The position numbers were made by a program, and so were the translations under genes. Source: Promicromonospora soli (GTDB lineage: Bacteria > Actinomycetota > Actinomycetes > Actinomycetales > Cellulomonadaceae). Taken from it: a stretch of 64,000 bases of DNA. The notes beneath the pieces were generated by a model, which had not been told where the DNA came from, ran no database searches, and was given only the letters and a program-made list of their open reading frames with translations. Where the stretch lies: positions 1-64,000 of the forward strand of contig NZ_BNAS01000004.1 in the NCBI RefSeq assembly GCF_014653785.1, in the 5' to 3' direction. Below, in pieces: positions 23,717-32,138 of this stretch; positions within the stretch are counted from its first letter, which is position 1; each line of letters begins with the position of its first letter.

Positions 23717-24700
23717 ATGCATGCAGTCGTGGCCCGCGAGGCGGGCGGCCCAGAGGTTCTGTCCTACACCGAGCTCCCCGACCCGACACCGGGCCCCGGT
23801 CAGCTCCTGGTCCGAGTCGCAGCGGCGGGCGTGAACTTCGTCGACACCTATCGCCGCGCCGGTGTGTATCCCATGCAGTACCCCCACGTTGTGGGCGCCG
23901 AGGGCGCCGGCACCGTGGAGGCGCTCGGCGACGACGTCACCGGCTTCGCGATCGGCGACCGCGTGGCCTGGCACGACGGGCCCGGCTCGTACGCGGAGCT
24001 CGTGGCCCTGAACGCGGCGGGGGTCGTGCACGTACCCGGGGGGCTGGACTTGACCACAGCCGCCGCTCTGCCGCTGCAGGGCATCACCGCGCACTACCTC
24101 GTGACGTCCACGTTCGAGGTCGGGCCCGGGCACGACGTGCTGCTGCACGCGGGGGCGGGCGGCGTCGGACTGCTGGCCACCCAGCTCGCCGTCGCCCGCG
24201 GCGGTCGGGTCCTGACCACCGTCTCGACTCCCGAGAAGGCCGCGCTGTCCGCCGAGGCCGGCGCAGCGCACACCATCGACTACGCAGAGCTGGCCGACAT
24301 CACGGCCGAGCTGCCCCAGATCGTGCGCGAGCTCACCGACGACCAGGGCGTGCACGTCGTGTACGACGGCGTGGGCAGATCCACCTTCGAGGCGTCCCTC
24401 GCCTCCCTGCGCCCGCGCGGGATGCTGGTGCTGTTCGGTGCCGCATCCGGCCAGGTACCACCGTTCGACCCGCAGCGGCTCAACAAGGGCGGCTCCCTGT
24501 TCCTCACCCGGCCGACGATCGCGCACTACACGCTCACCCGCGGCGAGCTCGAGTGGCGCACCTCGGAGGTGCTCGGGTCCGCGGCGTCGGGCGACCTGGA
24601 GGTCCGCATCGGGGCCACCTTCCCCCTGTCCGACGCCGCGGCGGCGCACGAGGCGCTCGAAGGCCGGGCCACGACCGGCAAGGTGCTGCTCGTTCCCTGA
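23717..24700 (+). CDS. NADPH:quinone oxidoreductase (zeta-crystallin type MDR)
   Basis: A 327-residue zinc-free medium-chain dehydrogenase of the QOR family that reduces quinones with NADPH. Motifs: AAGVNFVDTYRRAGVYP near the N-terminus, NADPH-binding HAGAGGVGLLATQLA at about 146-160, VYDGVGRSTF and a C-terminal TGKVLLVP. The zinc-ligand cysteines of alcohol dehydrogenases are absent. I chose the ATG at 23717 from the leaderless -10 box. It is divergent from argC. Confidence 0.9.
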   Translation: MHAVVAREAGGPEVLSYTELPDPTPGPGQLLVRVAAAGVNFVDTYRRAGVYPMQYPHVVGAEGAGTVEALGDDVTGFAIGDRVAWHDGPGSYAELVALNAAGVVHVPGGLDLTTAAALPLQGITAHYLVTSTFEVGPGHDVLLHAGAGGVGLLATQLAVARGGRVLTTVSTPEKAALSAEAGAAHTIDYAELADITAELPQIVRELTDDQGVHVVYDGVGRSTFEASLASLRPRGMLVLFGAASGQVPPFDPQRLNKGGSLFLTRPTIAHYTLTRGELEWRTSEVLGSAASGDLEVRIGATFPLSDAAAAHEALEGRATTGKVLLVP

Positions 24701-24744
24701 CGCCCGCCCGCGCCAGACCTGGTGCGGCGCTCGCGGGCGTGATA

Positions 24745-24767
24745 TATCTCGATGTCAAGATACTTGA
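24745..24767. promoter_or_regulatory. Nested palindromes upstream of tam (operator candidate)
   Basis: TATCTCGATGTCAAGATA (24745-24762) is an inverted repeat matching at 14 of 18 positions. Overlapping it, TCAAG-ATA-CTTGA (24755-24767) is perfect. The pair ends 15 bases before the tam ATG. Such AT-bearing palindromes are typical MarR-family sites; no MarR gene is adjacent. Confidence 0.5.
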
Positions 24768-24782
24768 CGTCGAGGAGCTGCG

Positions 24783-25541
24783 ATGGCTGACTGGAACCCG
24801 GGCGCGTACCTGCAGTACACGGACGAGCGGTCCCGCCCGTTCACGGAGCTGGTCGCCCGCGTGCCCGGGTCGCCCGCCACCATCGTCGACCTGGGGTGCG
24901 GGCCCGGCCATCTCACCGCCGTGCTCCGCGCGCGCTGGCCCGCGGCCCACGTGACGGGAGTGGACGCCTCGCCCGCCATGATCGAGAAGGCGCGCGCAGC
25001 CGACCCGGACACCGAGTACGTCCTTGCCGACCTCAGCACGGACGACCACGCCGCCGACCTCGTGATCAGCAACGCCGCGCTCCAGTGGGTGCCCCGGCAC
25101 CGCGAGCTCCTCACGACCCTCGCCGACCGGGCCGCGCAGACGTTCGCCTTCCAGGTTCCCGGCAACCACGACGCGCCCAGCCACCTCCTCCTGCGTGAGG
25201 TCGCCGGCCGGGGGCCGTACGCCGACGTCGTCGGGCAGGTCGAGCGGCGGGCGACCGCCGACCCCGCCGAGTACCTGGACCTCCTGGCCCGGCCGGGCTG
25301 GACGGTGGACACCTGGGAGACCACCTACACACACCTGCTGCACGGGCCGGACCCTGTGCTGCGCTGGATCTCGGCGACGGGCGCCCAGCCCACGCTCCAC
25401 GCGCTGGAGGCCAAGGAGCCCGCTCTGCGCGCCCAGTTCGAGGAGGAGCTCGGCGCCGCGCTGCGCGAGGCCTACCCGGAGCGCGCCTACGGCACACCGC
25501 TCGAGTTCCGGCGGGTCTTCGCAGTTGCGACGCGTGCATGA
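24783..25541 (+). CDS. tam: Trans-aconitate 2-methyltransferase
   Basis: A 252-residue SAM-dependent methyltransferase that in known members methylates trans-aconitate, an inhibitor of the TCA cycle. The start MADWNPGAYLQYTDERSRPFTELVARV matches the Tam family, and motif I is VDLGCGPGHLT at about 36-46, with SNAALQWVPRH and the C-terminal TPLEFRRVFAVA. GAGGAG lies just before the ATG. A palindromic site sits directly upstream. Confidence 0.92.
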   Translation: MADWNPGAYLQYTDERSRPFTELVARVPGSPATIVDLGCGPGHLTAVLRARWPAAHVTGVDASPAMIEKARAADPDTEYVLADLSTDDHAADLVISNAALQWVPRHRELLTTLADRAAQTFAFQVPGNHDAPSHLLLREVAGRGPYADVVGQVERRATADPAEYLDLLARPGWTVDTWETTYTHLLHGPDPVLRWISATGAQPTLHALEAKEPALRAQFEEELGAALREAYPERAYGTPLEFRRVFAVATRA

Positions 25542-25607
25542 CCGGCCGCTCGGCCTCCATGACAAGAAGCGTGGCCGATGAATCAAGAAGCGCAGCCACG
25601 CTGGTCG

Positions 25608-25613
25608 TAGGCT
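25608..25613 (+). promoter_or_regulatory. Candidate -10 box (TAGGCT) of the F420-type oxidoreductase gene
   Basis: TAGGCT is followed by GCAAAT and the ATG at 25620, a leaderless arrangement. Confidence 0.5.
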
Positions 25614-25619
25614 GCAAAT

Positions 25620-26396
25620 ATGACAGATCGCCCCATTCGGATCGCTGTACAGATCCAGCCGCAGCACGCCGACTACTCCGACATCCGTGACGCGGTGCTC
25701 CGCGCCGAGGATGCCGGTGTCGACGTCATCTTCAACTGGGACCACTTCTACCCGCTCTACGGCGACCCTGACGGCAAGCACTTCGAGTCCTGGACCCTGC
25801 TGGCCGCCTGGGCGGAGCAGACCGAGCGCGTCGAGATCGGTGCACTGGTGAACGGCATCGGCTACCGCAACCCCGACCTGCTGGCCGACATGGCCCGCAC
25901 CGTTGACCACATCTCCGGCGGGCGGTTCATCCTCGGTCTGGGCGCCGGCTGGTTCGAGAAGGACTACGACCAGTTCGGCTACGAGTTCGGCACGGCCGGG
26001 TCGCGCATCGCGAGCCTGGCCGACGCCATGCCGCGGATCAAGGCCCGTCTGGCTGCGGGTAACCCGGCACCCACGCGTCAGATCCCGATCCTGATCGGCG
26101 GTGGCGGCGTCAAGAAGACGCTGCGCATCGTTGCCGAGCACGCGGACGTCTGGCACTCGTTCGGCGACGTGCCGACCCTGACCAGCAAGTCCGCGATCCT
26201 CGACGAGCACGGCGCCGCCGTCGGCCGGGACACCGCGTCGCTCGTCGAGCGTTCGGTGGAGGCCAGCGGTTCGCCCGCCGAGACGGGCGAGGCGCTCGTC
26301 GCGGCCGGTGCCACGCTGTTCACCCTGGGCCTGAACGGCCCGGACTACGACCTGTCCACCGTCAAGGACTGGGTCTCCTGGCGCGACGCCCGCTGA
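25620..26396 (+). CDS. LLM-class F420-dependent oxidoreductase
   Basis: A 258-residue luciferase-like TIM-barrel protein. It starts MTDRPIRIAVQIQPQHADYSD and holds FNWDHFYPLYGD, RTVDHISGGRFILGLGAGWFEKDYDQFGYEFG and the flavin/F420 binding region IPILIGGGGVKKTLRIVAEHADVWH. Members use coenzyme F420 for hydride transfer to varied substrates; the substrate here is unknown. A second probable F420 enzyme is encoded at 61.8 kb. Confidence 0.88.
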   Translation: MTDRPIRIAVQIQPQHADYSDIRDAVLRAEDAGVDVIFNWDHFYPLYGDPDGKHFESWTLLAAWAEQTERVEIGALVNGIGYRNPDLLADMARTVDHISGGRFILGLGAGWFEKDYDQFGYEFGTAGSRIASLADAMPRIKARLAAGNPAPTRQIPILIGGGGVKKTLRIVAEHADVWHSFGDVPTLTSKSAILDEHGAAVGRDTASLVERSVEASGSPAETGEALVAAGATLFTLGLNGPDYDLSTVKDWVSWRDAR

Positions 26397-26402
26397 GGTC
26401 TC

Positions 26403-26433
26403 GGCCCGGGCCGGCCGGCGTCGGCCCGGGCCG
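26403..26433. terminator. GC-rich inverted repeats between convergent genes
   Basis: Two copies of CGGCCCGGGCCG-type palindrome (about 26402-26413 and 26422-26433) fill the 39-base gap between the convergent F420-type oxidoreductase and GH15 genes. This would work as a terminator in either direction, though no U tract is present. Confidence 0.4.
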
Positions 26434-26435
26434 TC

Positions 26436-28310
26436 TCAGGCGACCTCCTCCGCGGCGGACGGGGCGGCCCCCTCCCCGGCCGGGACGACGACGCCCTCGA
26501 CCACGCCCGCCTCCACGTCTCGGGCGGTGACGCCGTGGCCGAGCCGCAGCGCACTGTTGACCAGACCCAGGTGGCTGAACGCCTGCGGCGTGTTGCCGAG
26601 GTGCCGTCCGGTGGGCACGTCGTACTGCTCGCTCAGCAGACCCAGGTCGTTGCGCAGCGTGAGCAGCCGCTCGAACAGAGCGACGGCCTCGTCCACCCGC
26701 CCGATGCCGTGCAGCGCATCGACCAGCCAGAAGCTGCACACCAGGAACGTCGCCTCCTCGCCGGGCAGGCCATCCACCCTGCCGTCGAGGTGGGTGTCGT
26801 AACGCCGCAACAGCCCGTCCTGGCAGAGCTCGCGCTGCACAGCCTCCACGGTGCCGACCACGCGGGGGTCGTCCCAGGGCAGGAAGCCGACCTGCCCGAT
26901 CAGCAGCAGGGAAGCGTCCAGCCCCTGGGACCCGTAGAACTGCGTGAAGGTATTCCGGTCCGGGTCGAACCCGTGCGTGCACACGTCGTCGTGGATCTGG
27001 TCGCGCACGGCACGCCACCGCTCGACCGGCTCGTCCACGAGCCCGAACTCCTCGCAGGCGCGCACGGCTCGGTCGAACCCGGCCCACGCCATGACTCTCG
27101 AGTGCACGAACGCACGCTGCGGGCCACGCACCTCCCAGAGTCCGTTGTCGAGGTCGTCCCAGTGCTCCTCCAGGTAGTCCAGGAGCGCCTTCTGCACGCG
27201 CCACGCCTCCGGGTCGGTCGCCAGGCCGGCCGTGCGCGCCAGGTGCAGGGCGTCGAGCGTCTCGCCCCAGACGTCGATCTGGAGCTGGCCGACCGCGCCG
27301 TTGCCGATCCGCACCGGACCGGAACCCTCGTAGCCGGGCAGCCAGTCGATCGTGTACTCGGGCAGGCGCCGCCGTCCGTCGAGGCCGTACATGATCTGCA
27401 GGTCGGCCGGGTCACCCGCGATTGCGCGCAGCAGCCATGCCCGCCACGCGTGCGCCTCGTCGATGAACCCCGTGCCGATCAGGGCCTGCAGCGTGAACGC
27501 GGCGTCGCGCAGCCAGCAGTACCGGTAGTCCCAGTTGCGCGTGCCGCCCAGCTCCTCGGGGAGCGACGTCGTGGCGGCGGCGACTATCGCCCCGGTCGGG
27601 GCGTAGGTCAGCGCCTTCAGCGTGATCAGGGACCGGTGCACGGCGTCGGCCCACAGGCCCTCGTAGGTGGATCCGGCGATCCATGACCGCCAGAAGTCCT
27701 CGGTGTCACGCAGCGCGCCCTCCGCGTGGACGGGCAGCATCGTGGCGAGGTGGGACGCGTGGTGCGTCAGCACGAACGGCACCCGGTCGCCCGCGCCCAC
27801 GGAGAAGCGACCGTGGAGGGCCGAGCTGGCGGCAACCCCCTCGTGCGTGATGTCAACGCCCGTGTCCAGCCGGACGGAGTCCGGTCCCGCCACTGCGCGC
27901 AGGGCGCCACCTTCCGGCATGACCCAGGGCACGACGTGCCCGTAGTCGAACCGGAGCTTTAGCTCAGTGGTCATGGGGACGTTGCCGCTGATCCCCTCCA
28001 CGATCCGGACGAGATCGGCCTGGTCACCACGCGGCGGCATGAAGTCGATCACGCGGACCTGGCCCTCGGGCAGGTCCCACTCCGTCTCCAGGATCAGGGT
28101 GCCTTCCCGGTACTGGCGCCGGGTGCACTCACCGCCCGCGGCGGGCCCGAGGCGCCACGAACCGTGGCGCTCGTCCCCGAGCAGGGCAGCGAAGCACGCC
28201 GGGGAGTCGAACCGCGGCAGGCACATCCAGTCGATCGCCCCGTCGCGACCGATCAGGGCTGCCGCCTGTAGGTCTCCGACAATTCCGTAATCTTCGATTC
28301 GGCTTGCCAT
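26436..28310 (-). CDS. Glycoside hydrolase family 15 protein (glucoamylase/trehalase type)
   Basis: A 624-residue cytoplasmic enzyme starting MASRIEDYGIVGDLQAAALIGRDGAIDWMCLPRFDSPACF, the classic N-terminal beta-sandwich of this bacterial GH15 group. The (alpha/alpha)6 barrel has GGTRNWDYRYCWLRDAAFTL and GEEATFLVCSFWLVDALHGIGR, near the two catalytic glutamates. Related actinobacterial proteins act on trehalose or alpha-glucans; specificity cannot be read here. The ATG at 28310 follows TACGCT by seven bases, so it is preferred over an ATG at 28340. Confidence 0.92.
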   Translation of the reverse strand: MASRIEDYGIVGDLQAAALIGRDGAIDWMCLPRFDSPACFAALLGDERHGSWRLGPAAGGECTRRQYREGTLILETEWDLPEGQVRVIDFMPPRGDQADLVRIVEGISGNVPMTTELKLRFDYGHVVPWVMPEGGALRAVAGPDSVRLDTGVDITHEGVAASSALHGRFSVGAGDRVPFVLTHHASHLATMLPVHAEGALRDTEDFWRSWIAGSTYEGLWADAVHRSLITLKALTYAPTGAIVAAATTSLPEELGGTRNWDYRYCWLRDAAFTLQALIGTGFIDEAHAWRAWLLRAIAGDPADLQIMYGLDGRRRLPEYTIDWLPGYEGSGPVRIGNGAVGQLQIDVWGETLDALHLARTAGLATDPEAWRVQKALLDYLEEHWDDLDNGLWEVRGPQRAFVHSRVMAWAGFDRAVRACEEFGLVDEPVERWRAVRDQIHDDVCTHGFDPDRNTFTQFYGSQGLDASLLLIGQVGFLPWDDPRVVGTVEAVQRELCQDGLLRRYDTHLDGRVDGLPGEEATFLVCSFWLVDALHGIGRVDEAVALFERLLTLRNDLGLLSEQYDVPTGRHLGNTPQAFSHLGLVNSALRLGHGVTARDVEAGVVEGVVVPAGEGAAPSAAEEVA

Positions 28311-28317
28311 CGCCACC

Positions 28318-28323
28318 AGCGTA
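28318..28323 (-). promoter_or_regulatory. Candidate -10 box (TACGCT) of the GH15 gene
   Basis: Minus-strand TACGCT is followed by GGTGGCG and the ATG at 28310; leaderless pattern. Confidence 0.5.
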
Positions 28324-28362
28324 GGTTCGCCGTGGCCCACTCACCAGACGACGCAGGTCCGT

Positions 28363-28401
28363 CTGTCAGGCGTACAGGCCACTGACCTGTACGCCTGACA
28401 G
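28363..28401 (-). terminator. Perfect 16-bp hairpin after the first secreted paralogue
   Basis: CTGTCAGGCGTACAGG (28363-28378) and its exact complement (28386-28401) flank a 7-base loop. It starts 10 bases past the stop of the secreted-protein gene ending at 28412 and lies before the GH15 promoter, so it probably insulates the two. Confidence 0.7.
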
Positions 28402-28411
28402 AGGGCAAGGG

Positions 28412-29617
28412 TCAGAACGACGAGGCGTCCGCCGCGTAGACCCACCGGTAGCCCGGGTGCTCGCCGAGCGTCCACAGGTAGTCACGGGTGGGGTCGTACG
28501 ACAGGTCTTCCGGCCCGACCGTCAGCGCGTCGCCGTGCCGCACCATCGCACCCGACGGCGCCACGAACGTATGCAAGTCGCCGTCGGAGTTGGGGTTTGC
28601 GAAGTCGGTGCCGTCGCTCTGCGAGTAGAAGAACTCACCGTTGATCGCCGTCGAGCCCTGGACGCTCTCCAGGTCGACCCGGTAGGCCTCGGTCGCCTTG
28701 ATGATGCCGTCCGAGGCGGGCTTCAGGTACCGGTTGGTGTAGTCGATCGGGACGCGGATCGTCCGTACCTGGGCGCCGTTCGCGATCTCAGTCGACGTGC
28801 GGTACTCGCTGACGATCACAGAGTCGGGGCTGCTGGTGCGGTCGAGCGACACCGAGGAGTGCTGAAGCTGCGTGTACCCGTTGACCGTCGAGTCGGTGAA
28901 CTTCGCGGTCTGCGGCAGCACGTACTTGTAGTCGAACGCCTGGTAGGAGCCGTCGGGCTGGCGCCCGATGGCGGAGGCGTTCCCTGTCGAGACCTCCCAC
29001 AGGTGGTTCAGGTCGAACACGCGGAAGCCACCGCCGGTGTCCGCTACGTAGAGGAGGTTGCCGTACCACATGATGCCGCCGGCATGGACGCTGACCGGCG
29101 TGAACGACGGCGAGCTCGTGGTACCGCTCGGCTCGACCAGCAGGATGTGCCGGTACGGCGGCGCCGACGCGCTCGCCGACAGGTTCGACACGCTGATCCG
29201 GACGCCCTTGGCGATGCCGTCCGCGGCGTCGTCGTACCAGCTCACAAGGTTGATGCGCTTGCCGTCGTAGGTACCCTCTCCGAGCGCGTCGGAGCTGGTC
29301 GTGATGCCCTGCGGCATCCAGTCGGTCGTGTCCTGGTCGCCCGCGTTCCAGCAGTAGTACGCGGTGCGGTTCGTGACCGACGGGGCGCTGTCACAGATCG
29401 GGGTGCGGTTGGCGTCGTCGGCCACCGCTCCCATGGTTACGTTCGGCAGCGCCGAGTCGAGTGCGCCGATCAGGGACGACGACGTCTCGGACAGCGTGTA
29501 GCGGAAGTTGCTCGCCGTGAGCGTGGTTGCGGCTGCCGCTGGCTGCGCTGTCGCCGACACGAACAGGGCGCCCGCAATGAGGCTGCTGAGTATGGTCGCG
29601 GGGCGACGATGGCGCAT
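28412..29617 (-). CDS. Secreted protein of unknown function, tandem paralogue A
   Basis: A 401-residue exported protein. MRHRRPATILSSLIAGALFVSATAQPAAAA is a Sec signal peptide with AxA cleavage. The mature part has motifs shared with its neighbour: TASNFRYTLSETSSSLI, MPQGITTSSDALGEG, HAGGIMWYGNLLYVADTGGGFRVFDLNHLW, FDYKYVLPQT, SVSLDRTS and LTVGPEDLSYDP. The YVADTGGGFRVFD and DLSYDPTRDYLWTLGEH segments look like propeller blades, so a beta-propeller fold is inferred; no function is recognised. Two cysteines (CDSAP, YYCWN) could form a disulfide. The ATG at 29617 has ACGGAGA upstream. Confidence 0.8.
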   Translation of the reverse strand: MRHRRPATILSSLIAGALFVSATAQPAAAATTLTASNFRYTLSETSSSLIGALDSALPNVTMGAVADDANRTPICDSAPSVTNRTAYYCWNAGDQDTTDWMPQGITTSSDALGEGTYDGKRINLVSWYDDAADGIAKGVRISVSNLSASASAPPYRHILLVEPSGTTSSPSFTPVSVHAGGIMWYGNLLYVADTGGGFRVFDLNHLWEVSTGNASAIGRQPDGSYQAFDYKYVLPQTAKFTDSTVNGYTQLQHSSVSLDRTSSPDSVIVSEYRTSTEIANGAQVRTIRVPIDYTNRYLKPASDGIIKATEAYRVDLESVQGSTAINGEFFYSQSDGTDFANPNSDGDLHTFVAPSGAMVRHGDALTVGPEDLSYDPTRDYLWTLGEHPGYRWVYAADASSF

Positions 29618-29648
29618 ATGGGTCTCCGTGGATGCGGGGGGACAGATG

Positions 29649-29706
29649 TATGCACACCGTAAGCGGACATACCCTCTCATACCAGCACCGCCGAACGAAC
29701 GCCGGA
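29649..29706 (-). promoter_or_regulatory. Conserved upstream region of secreted paralogue A
   Basis: Two blocks match the region in front of paralogue B at nearly the same spacing: CGGCGTTCGTTCGG (near 29690-29703) and TACGGTGTGCATA (29661-29649). The stretch between them contains a GGTAT that aligns with GGTAT in the other copy. Confidence 0.5.
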
Positions 29707-29756
29707 CGTACGGCCCAACTCGGGTGACCCGCACGTCCGGCGCATGCCGGATGGTG

Positions 29757-31088
29757 TCAGAACCCGCCAGCGTCGAACGAGTACACCCAGCGGCGGTACG
29801 GGTGTTCACCCAGGGTCCACATCTGGTCGCGGATGGGGTCGTAGGACAGGTCCTCCGGCCCCACCGTCAGCGCGTTGCTGTACTGCGTGAACGAGCCCGA
29901 AGGCGCATCCCACGTGTACAGGTCGCCCCTGGCGGGTCGGTCGAATTTCATGCCGTCGCTGTCCGTGAAGTAGAACTTGCCGTTGATCGCCGTGGAGCCC
30001 TGCACGCCCTCCAGGTCGATGCGGTAGGCCTCTGTCGCCTTGATGATGCCGTCCGAGGCGGGCTTGAGGTACCGGTCCCTGTAGTCGATCGGCACTCGGA
30101 TGGTGCGCACCTGCGCACCGTCGTCGATAGACGACTGCGACTGGTACTCCGTGACGATCACCGAGTCCGGCGTGCTGGAGCGGTCCAGCGACACCGACGA
30201 GTGGCTGAGGTCCTCATCGTCACTAACCTCGGAGTCCAGGAAGCTCGCCGTCTGAGGCAGTACGTACTTGTAGTCGAACGCGTGGAACGTGCCGTCGGCC
30301 TTGCGCCCGATGCGCGAACTGTCACCCGTGGAGACCCGCCACAGGTGGTCCAGGTCGAACACCCGGAACCCGCCGGTCGTGTCCGCCACGTACAGCAGGT
30401 TGCCGTACCACATGATTCCGCCTGCATGGACTTTCACCGACTGGAACGACGGCGAGGTCTCGCTCCCCGTCGGCTCGACGAGCAGGACATGCCGATACGT
30501 CGGTGTGCTCGTCCCGCTCGTCAGGTCCACGACGCTGATCCGCACGCCCTTGTCGATGCCGCCATCGTGGTCGTACCAGCTCGCCATGAGAATTCGCTTG
30601 CCGTCGTACATCCCGACCCCGAGGGCATCGGAGCTGGTGGTGACACCTTGCGGGTACCAAGCGGTGGTGCCCGCGTCGCTGGAGTTCCAGCAGAACGACG
30701 CGATTCGGCGGACCACCGGAGCCGTGCAGGACCGGCCGGTACGGTTGCCGTCGTTCGCAACCGTCGCAAGCGAGACGTTCGGCAGGTCGGCGTCGAGCGC
30801 CGCAATCATTGTCGACGGGGTCTCGCTGAGGTCGTAGCGGAAGTTGCTCGCCGTCAGGCGCGTGGCAGCGGCTGACGGGGCTGCCTGCTGCGCGGTCGCG
30901 TCCGGCTCCGCGGTCGCCGGCACGGAGCCGACGACGGCGGTCGTGCAGGCCAGCAGCCCGGCGGCAAGCACTGCGGCGAGGCGACGGGCTGGTGCACGCA
31001 TGAGCCGCCCTCGTATCGGGCGAGGTCTCGCGATGACGGCGTCCGTGCGTGTGCTCGCCACAGCGAGCGCGGAGCGTCGGTGACGCAT
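29757..31088 (-). CDS. Secreted protein of unknown function, tandem paralogue B
   Basis: A 443-residue homologue of the downstream neighbour, sharing TASNFRYDLSETPSTMI, QGVTTSSDALGVG, HAGGIMWYGNLLYVADTTGGFRVFDLDHLW, YLKPASDGIIKATEAYR and LTVGPEDLSYDP. The N-terminal MRHRR matches that of the other copy, and AAGGAG lies seven bases before this ATG, which favours start 31088. The signal peptide hydrophobic stretch LAAVLAAGLLACTTAVVGS then begins late (about residue 38). An internal ATG at 31001 (MRAPARR) with GAGGG upstream would give a normal-length signal and is a real alternative. Function unknown. Confidence 0.8.
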   Translation of the reverse strand: MRHRRSALAVASTRTDAVIARPRPIRGRLMRAPARRLAAVLAAGLLACTTAVVGSVPATAEPDATAQQAAPSAAATRLTASNFRYDLSETPSTMIAALDADLPNVSLATVANDGNRTGRSCTAPVVRRIASFCWNSSDAGTTAWYPQGVTTSSDALGVGMYDGKRILMASWYDHDGGIDKGVRISVVDLTSGTSTPTYRHVLLVEPTGSETSPSFQSVKVHAGGIMWYGNLLYVADTTGGFRVFDLDHLWRVSTGDSSRIGRKADGTFHAFDYKYVLPQTASFLDSEVSDDEDLSHSSVSLDRSSTPDSVIVTEYQSQSSIDDGAQVRTIRVPIDYRDRYLKPASDGIIKATEAYRIDLEGVQGSTAINGKFYFTDSDGMKFDRPARGDLYTWDAPSGSFTQYSNALTVGPEDLSYDPIRDQMWTLGEHPYRRWVYSFDAGGF

Positions 31089-31117
31089 GGTGGTCTCCTT
31101 GCGTGAGGGGACGATTG

Positions 31118-31176
31118 TGTGCGCACCGTAGGGAGGGTGAAATACCTCCTATGAGTACACCCGAACGAACGCCGGG
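31118..31176 (-). promoter_or_regulatory. Conserved upstream region of secreted paralogue B
   Basis: Contains CGGCGTTCGTTCGG (near 31160-31174) and TACGGTGCGCACA (31130-31118), 43 bases apart against 42 in paralogue A. The conservation suggests shared control of both genes. Confidence 0.5.
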
Positions 31177-31226
31177 CGTCGCCCGCCCACACCGCACCGC
31201 GCCGGGCGTGGTCGCGAAGCTGCTGG

Positions 31227-32138
31227 TCAGCGCCTGGTGAGGGCGTCCGTCAGCGGGTCGCCGCTGCCCGCCGGGAGCACCCGCAGGCGACGGGCCGTTG
31301 CGCCCGTGCCCTGCTCCGCGACGTCGGCCGCCAGCGCCTTCAGCGACTCCGGGGTGTCGTGGGTGACGCGCAGGAACCAGCCCGAGCACGCGTCCAGCTC
31401 GCCCGTCGCTATCGCGTTGACGACGTCGGTCACCCGCTCGACCGGAGTCCACCTGGTGCGGCCCTCGTGCAGCGCCATGCCTGCCGTCATGTCGGTCCGC
31501 ACGACGCCCGGCGCAAGCTCGAAGACGCGGATGCCGTGCCGGAAGCCGTCGTCGTGCAGGTTGGCGCCCATCCGCACCAGGGCGGTCTTGCTCGCGTTGT
31601 ACGCCGAGCTTCCGCCGCTCATCTCGTGCGAGCTCGCCCCCGAGGCCAGATCGATGATCCGGCCCCCGCCGCGCGCGATCATGCCCGGCGCCGCGTAGCG
31701 GCTGAACAGGAACGGCGCGCGCACGTTGGTCTCGAAGACCGACCACCACTCGTCGGGGTCGGCCTCCCACAGGGGGTGCTCCGACTCGATGGCGCCCGCG
31801 TTGTTGACCAGCAGATCGATCGACCCGAGCGCATCCTCCGCCTGCCCGACGGCGGCCCGCACCGCCGCCGGGTCGGACACGTCCGCGGGGAGCACTACCG
31901 CTGTCGCCCCGGCCGCGCGGGCCTCCGCGGCCACGGCCTCGAGCCGCGCGACGTCTCGCGCGAGCAGGGCGACGTCCAGCCCTGCCCGCGCGAGACCAAG
32001 CGCGATCTCCCGGCCGATGCCGCGCGAGGCGCCCGTCACGAGCGCCGTGCGGGCCGGCGGGACCTCGACAGGCAGGTCCTGGGCCTGTCGAGGGGCGCCC
32101 GCCGGATACGGCTCGGCTGCCGAGGGCGTGTCAGCCAC
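31227..32138 (-). CDS. Short-chain dehydrogenase/reductase
   Basis: A 303-residue classical SDR. The cofactor motif TGASRGIG follows TALV near residue 32, with NNAG at about 110 and the catalytic pair in SAYNASK. The substrate is unknown. The GTG at 32138 overlaps the pheT stop (GTGGCTGA), so it is co-translated with pheST. The first 28 residues before VPPARTALVTG are partly encoded by a dispersed palindrome (32063-32093), so the true start could be the later GTG just before TALVTG. The C-terminal 60 residues extend beyond the usual SDR length. Confidence 0.88.
   Translation of the reverse strand: MADTPSAAEPYPAGAPRQAQDLPVEVPPARTALVTGASRGIGREIALGLARAGLDVALLARDVARLEAVAAEARAAGATAVVLPADVSDPAAVRAAVGQAEDALGSIDLLVNNAGAIESEHPLWEADPDEWWSVFETNVRAPFLFSRYAAPGMIARGGGRIIDLASGASSHEMSGGSSAYNASKTALVRMGANLHDDGFRHGIRVFELAPGVVRTDMTAGMALHEGRTRWTPVERVTDVVNAIATGELDACSGWFLRVTHDTPESLKALAADVAEQGTGATARRLRVLPAGSGDPLTDALTRR
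32063..32093. repeat. Palindromic copy of the CTCGACAGGC element at the SDR N-terminus
   Basis: CCTCGACAGGC (32063-32073) and GCCTGTCGAGG (32083-32093) are perfect arms around a 9-base loop. It belongs to the same family as 9283-9315 and encodes part of an otherwise unconserved N-terminal leader. Confidence 0.7.
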
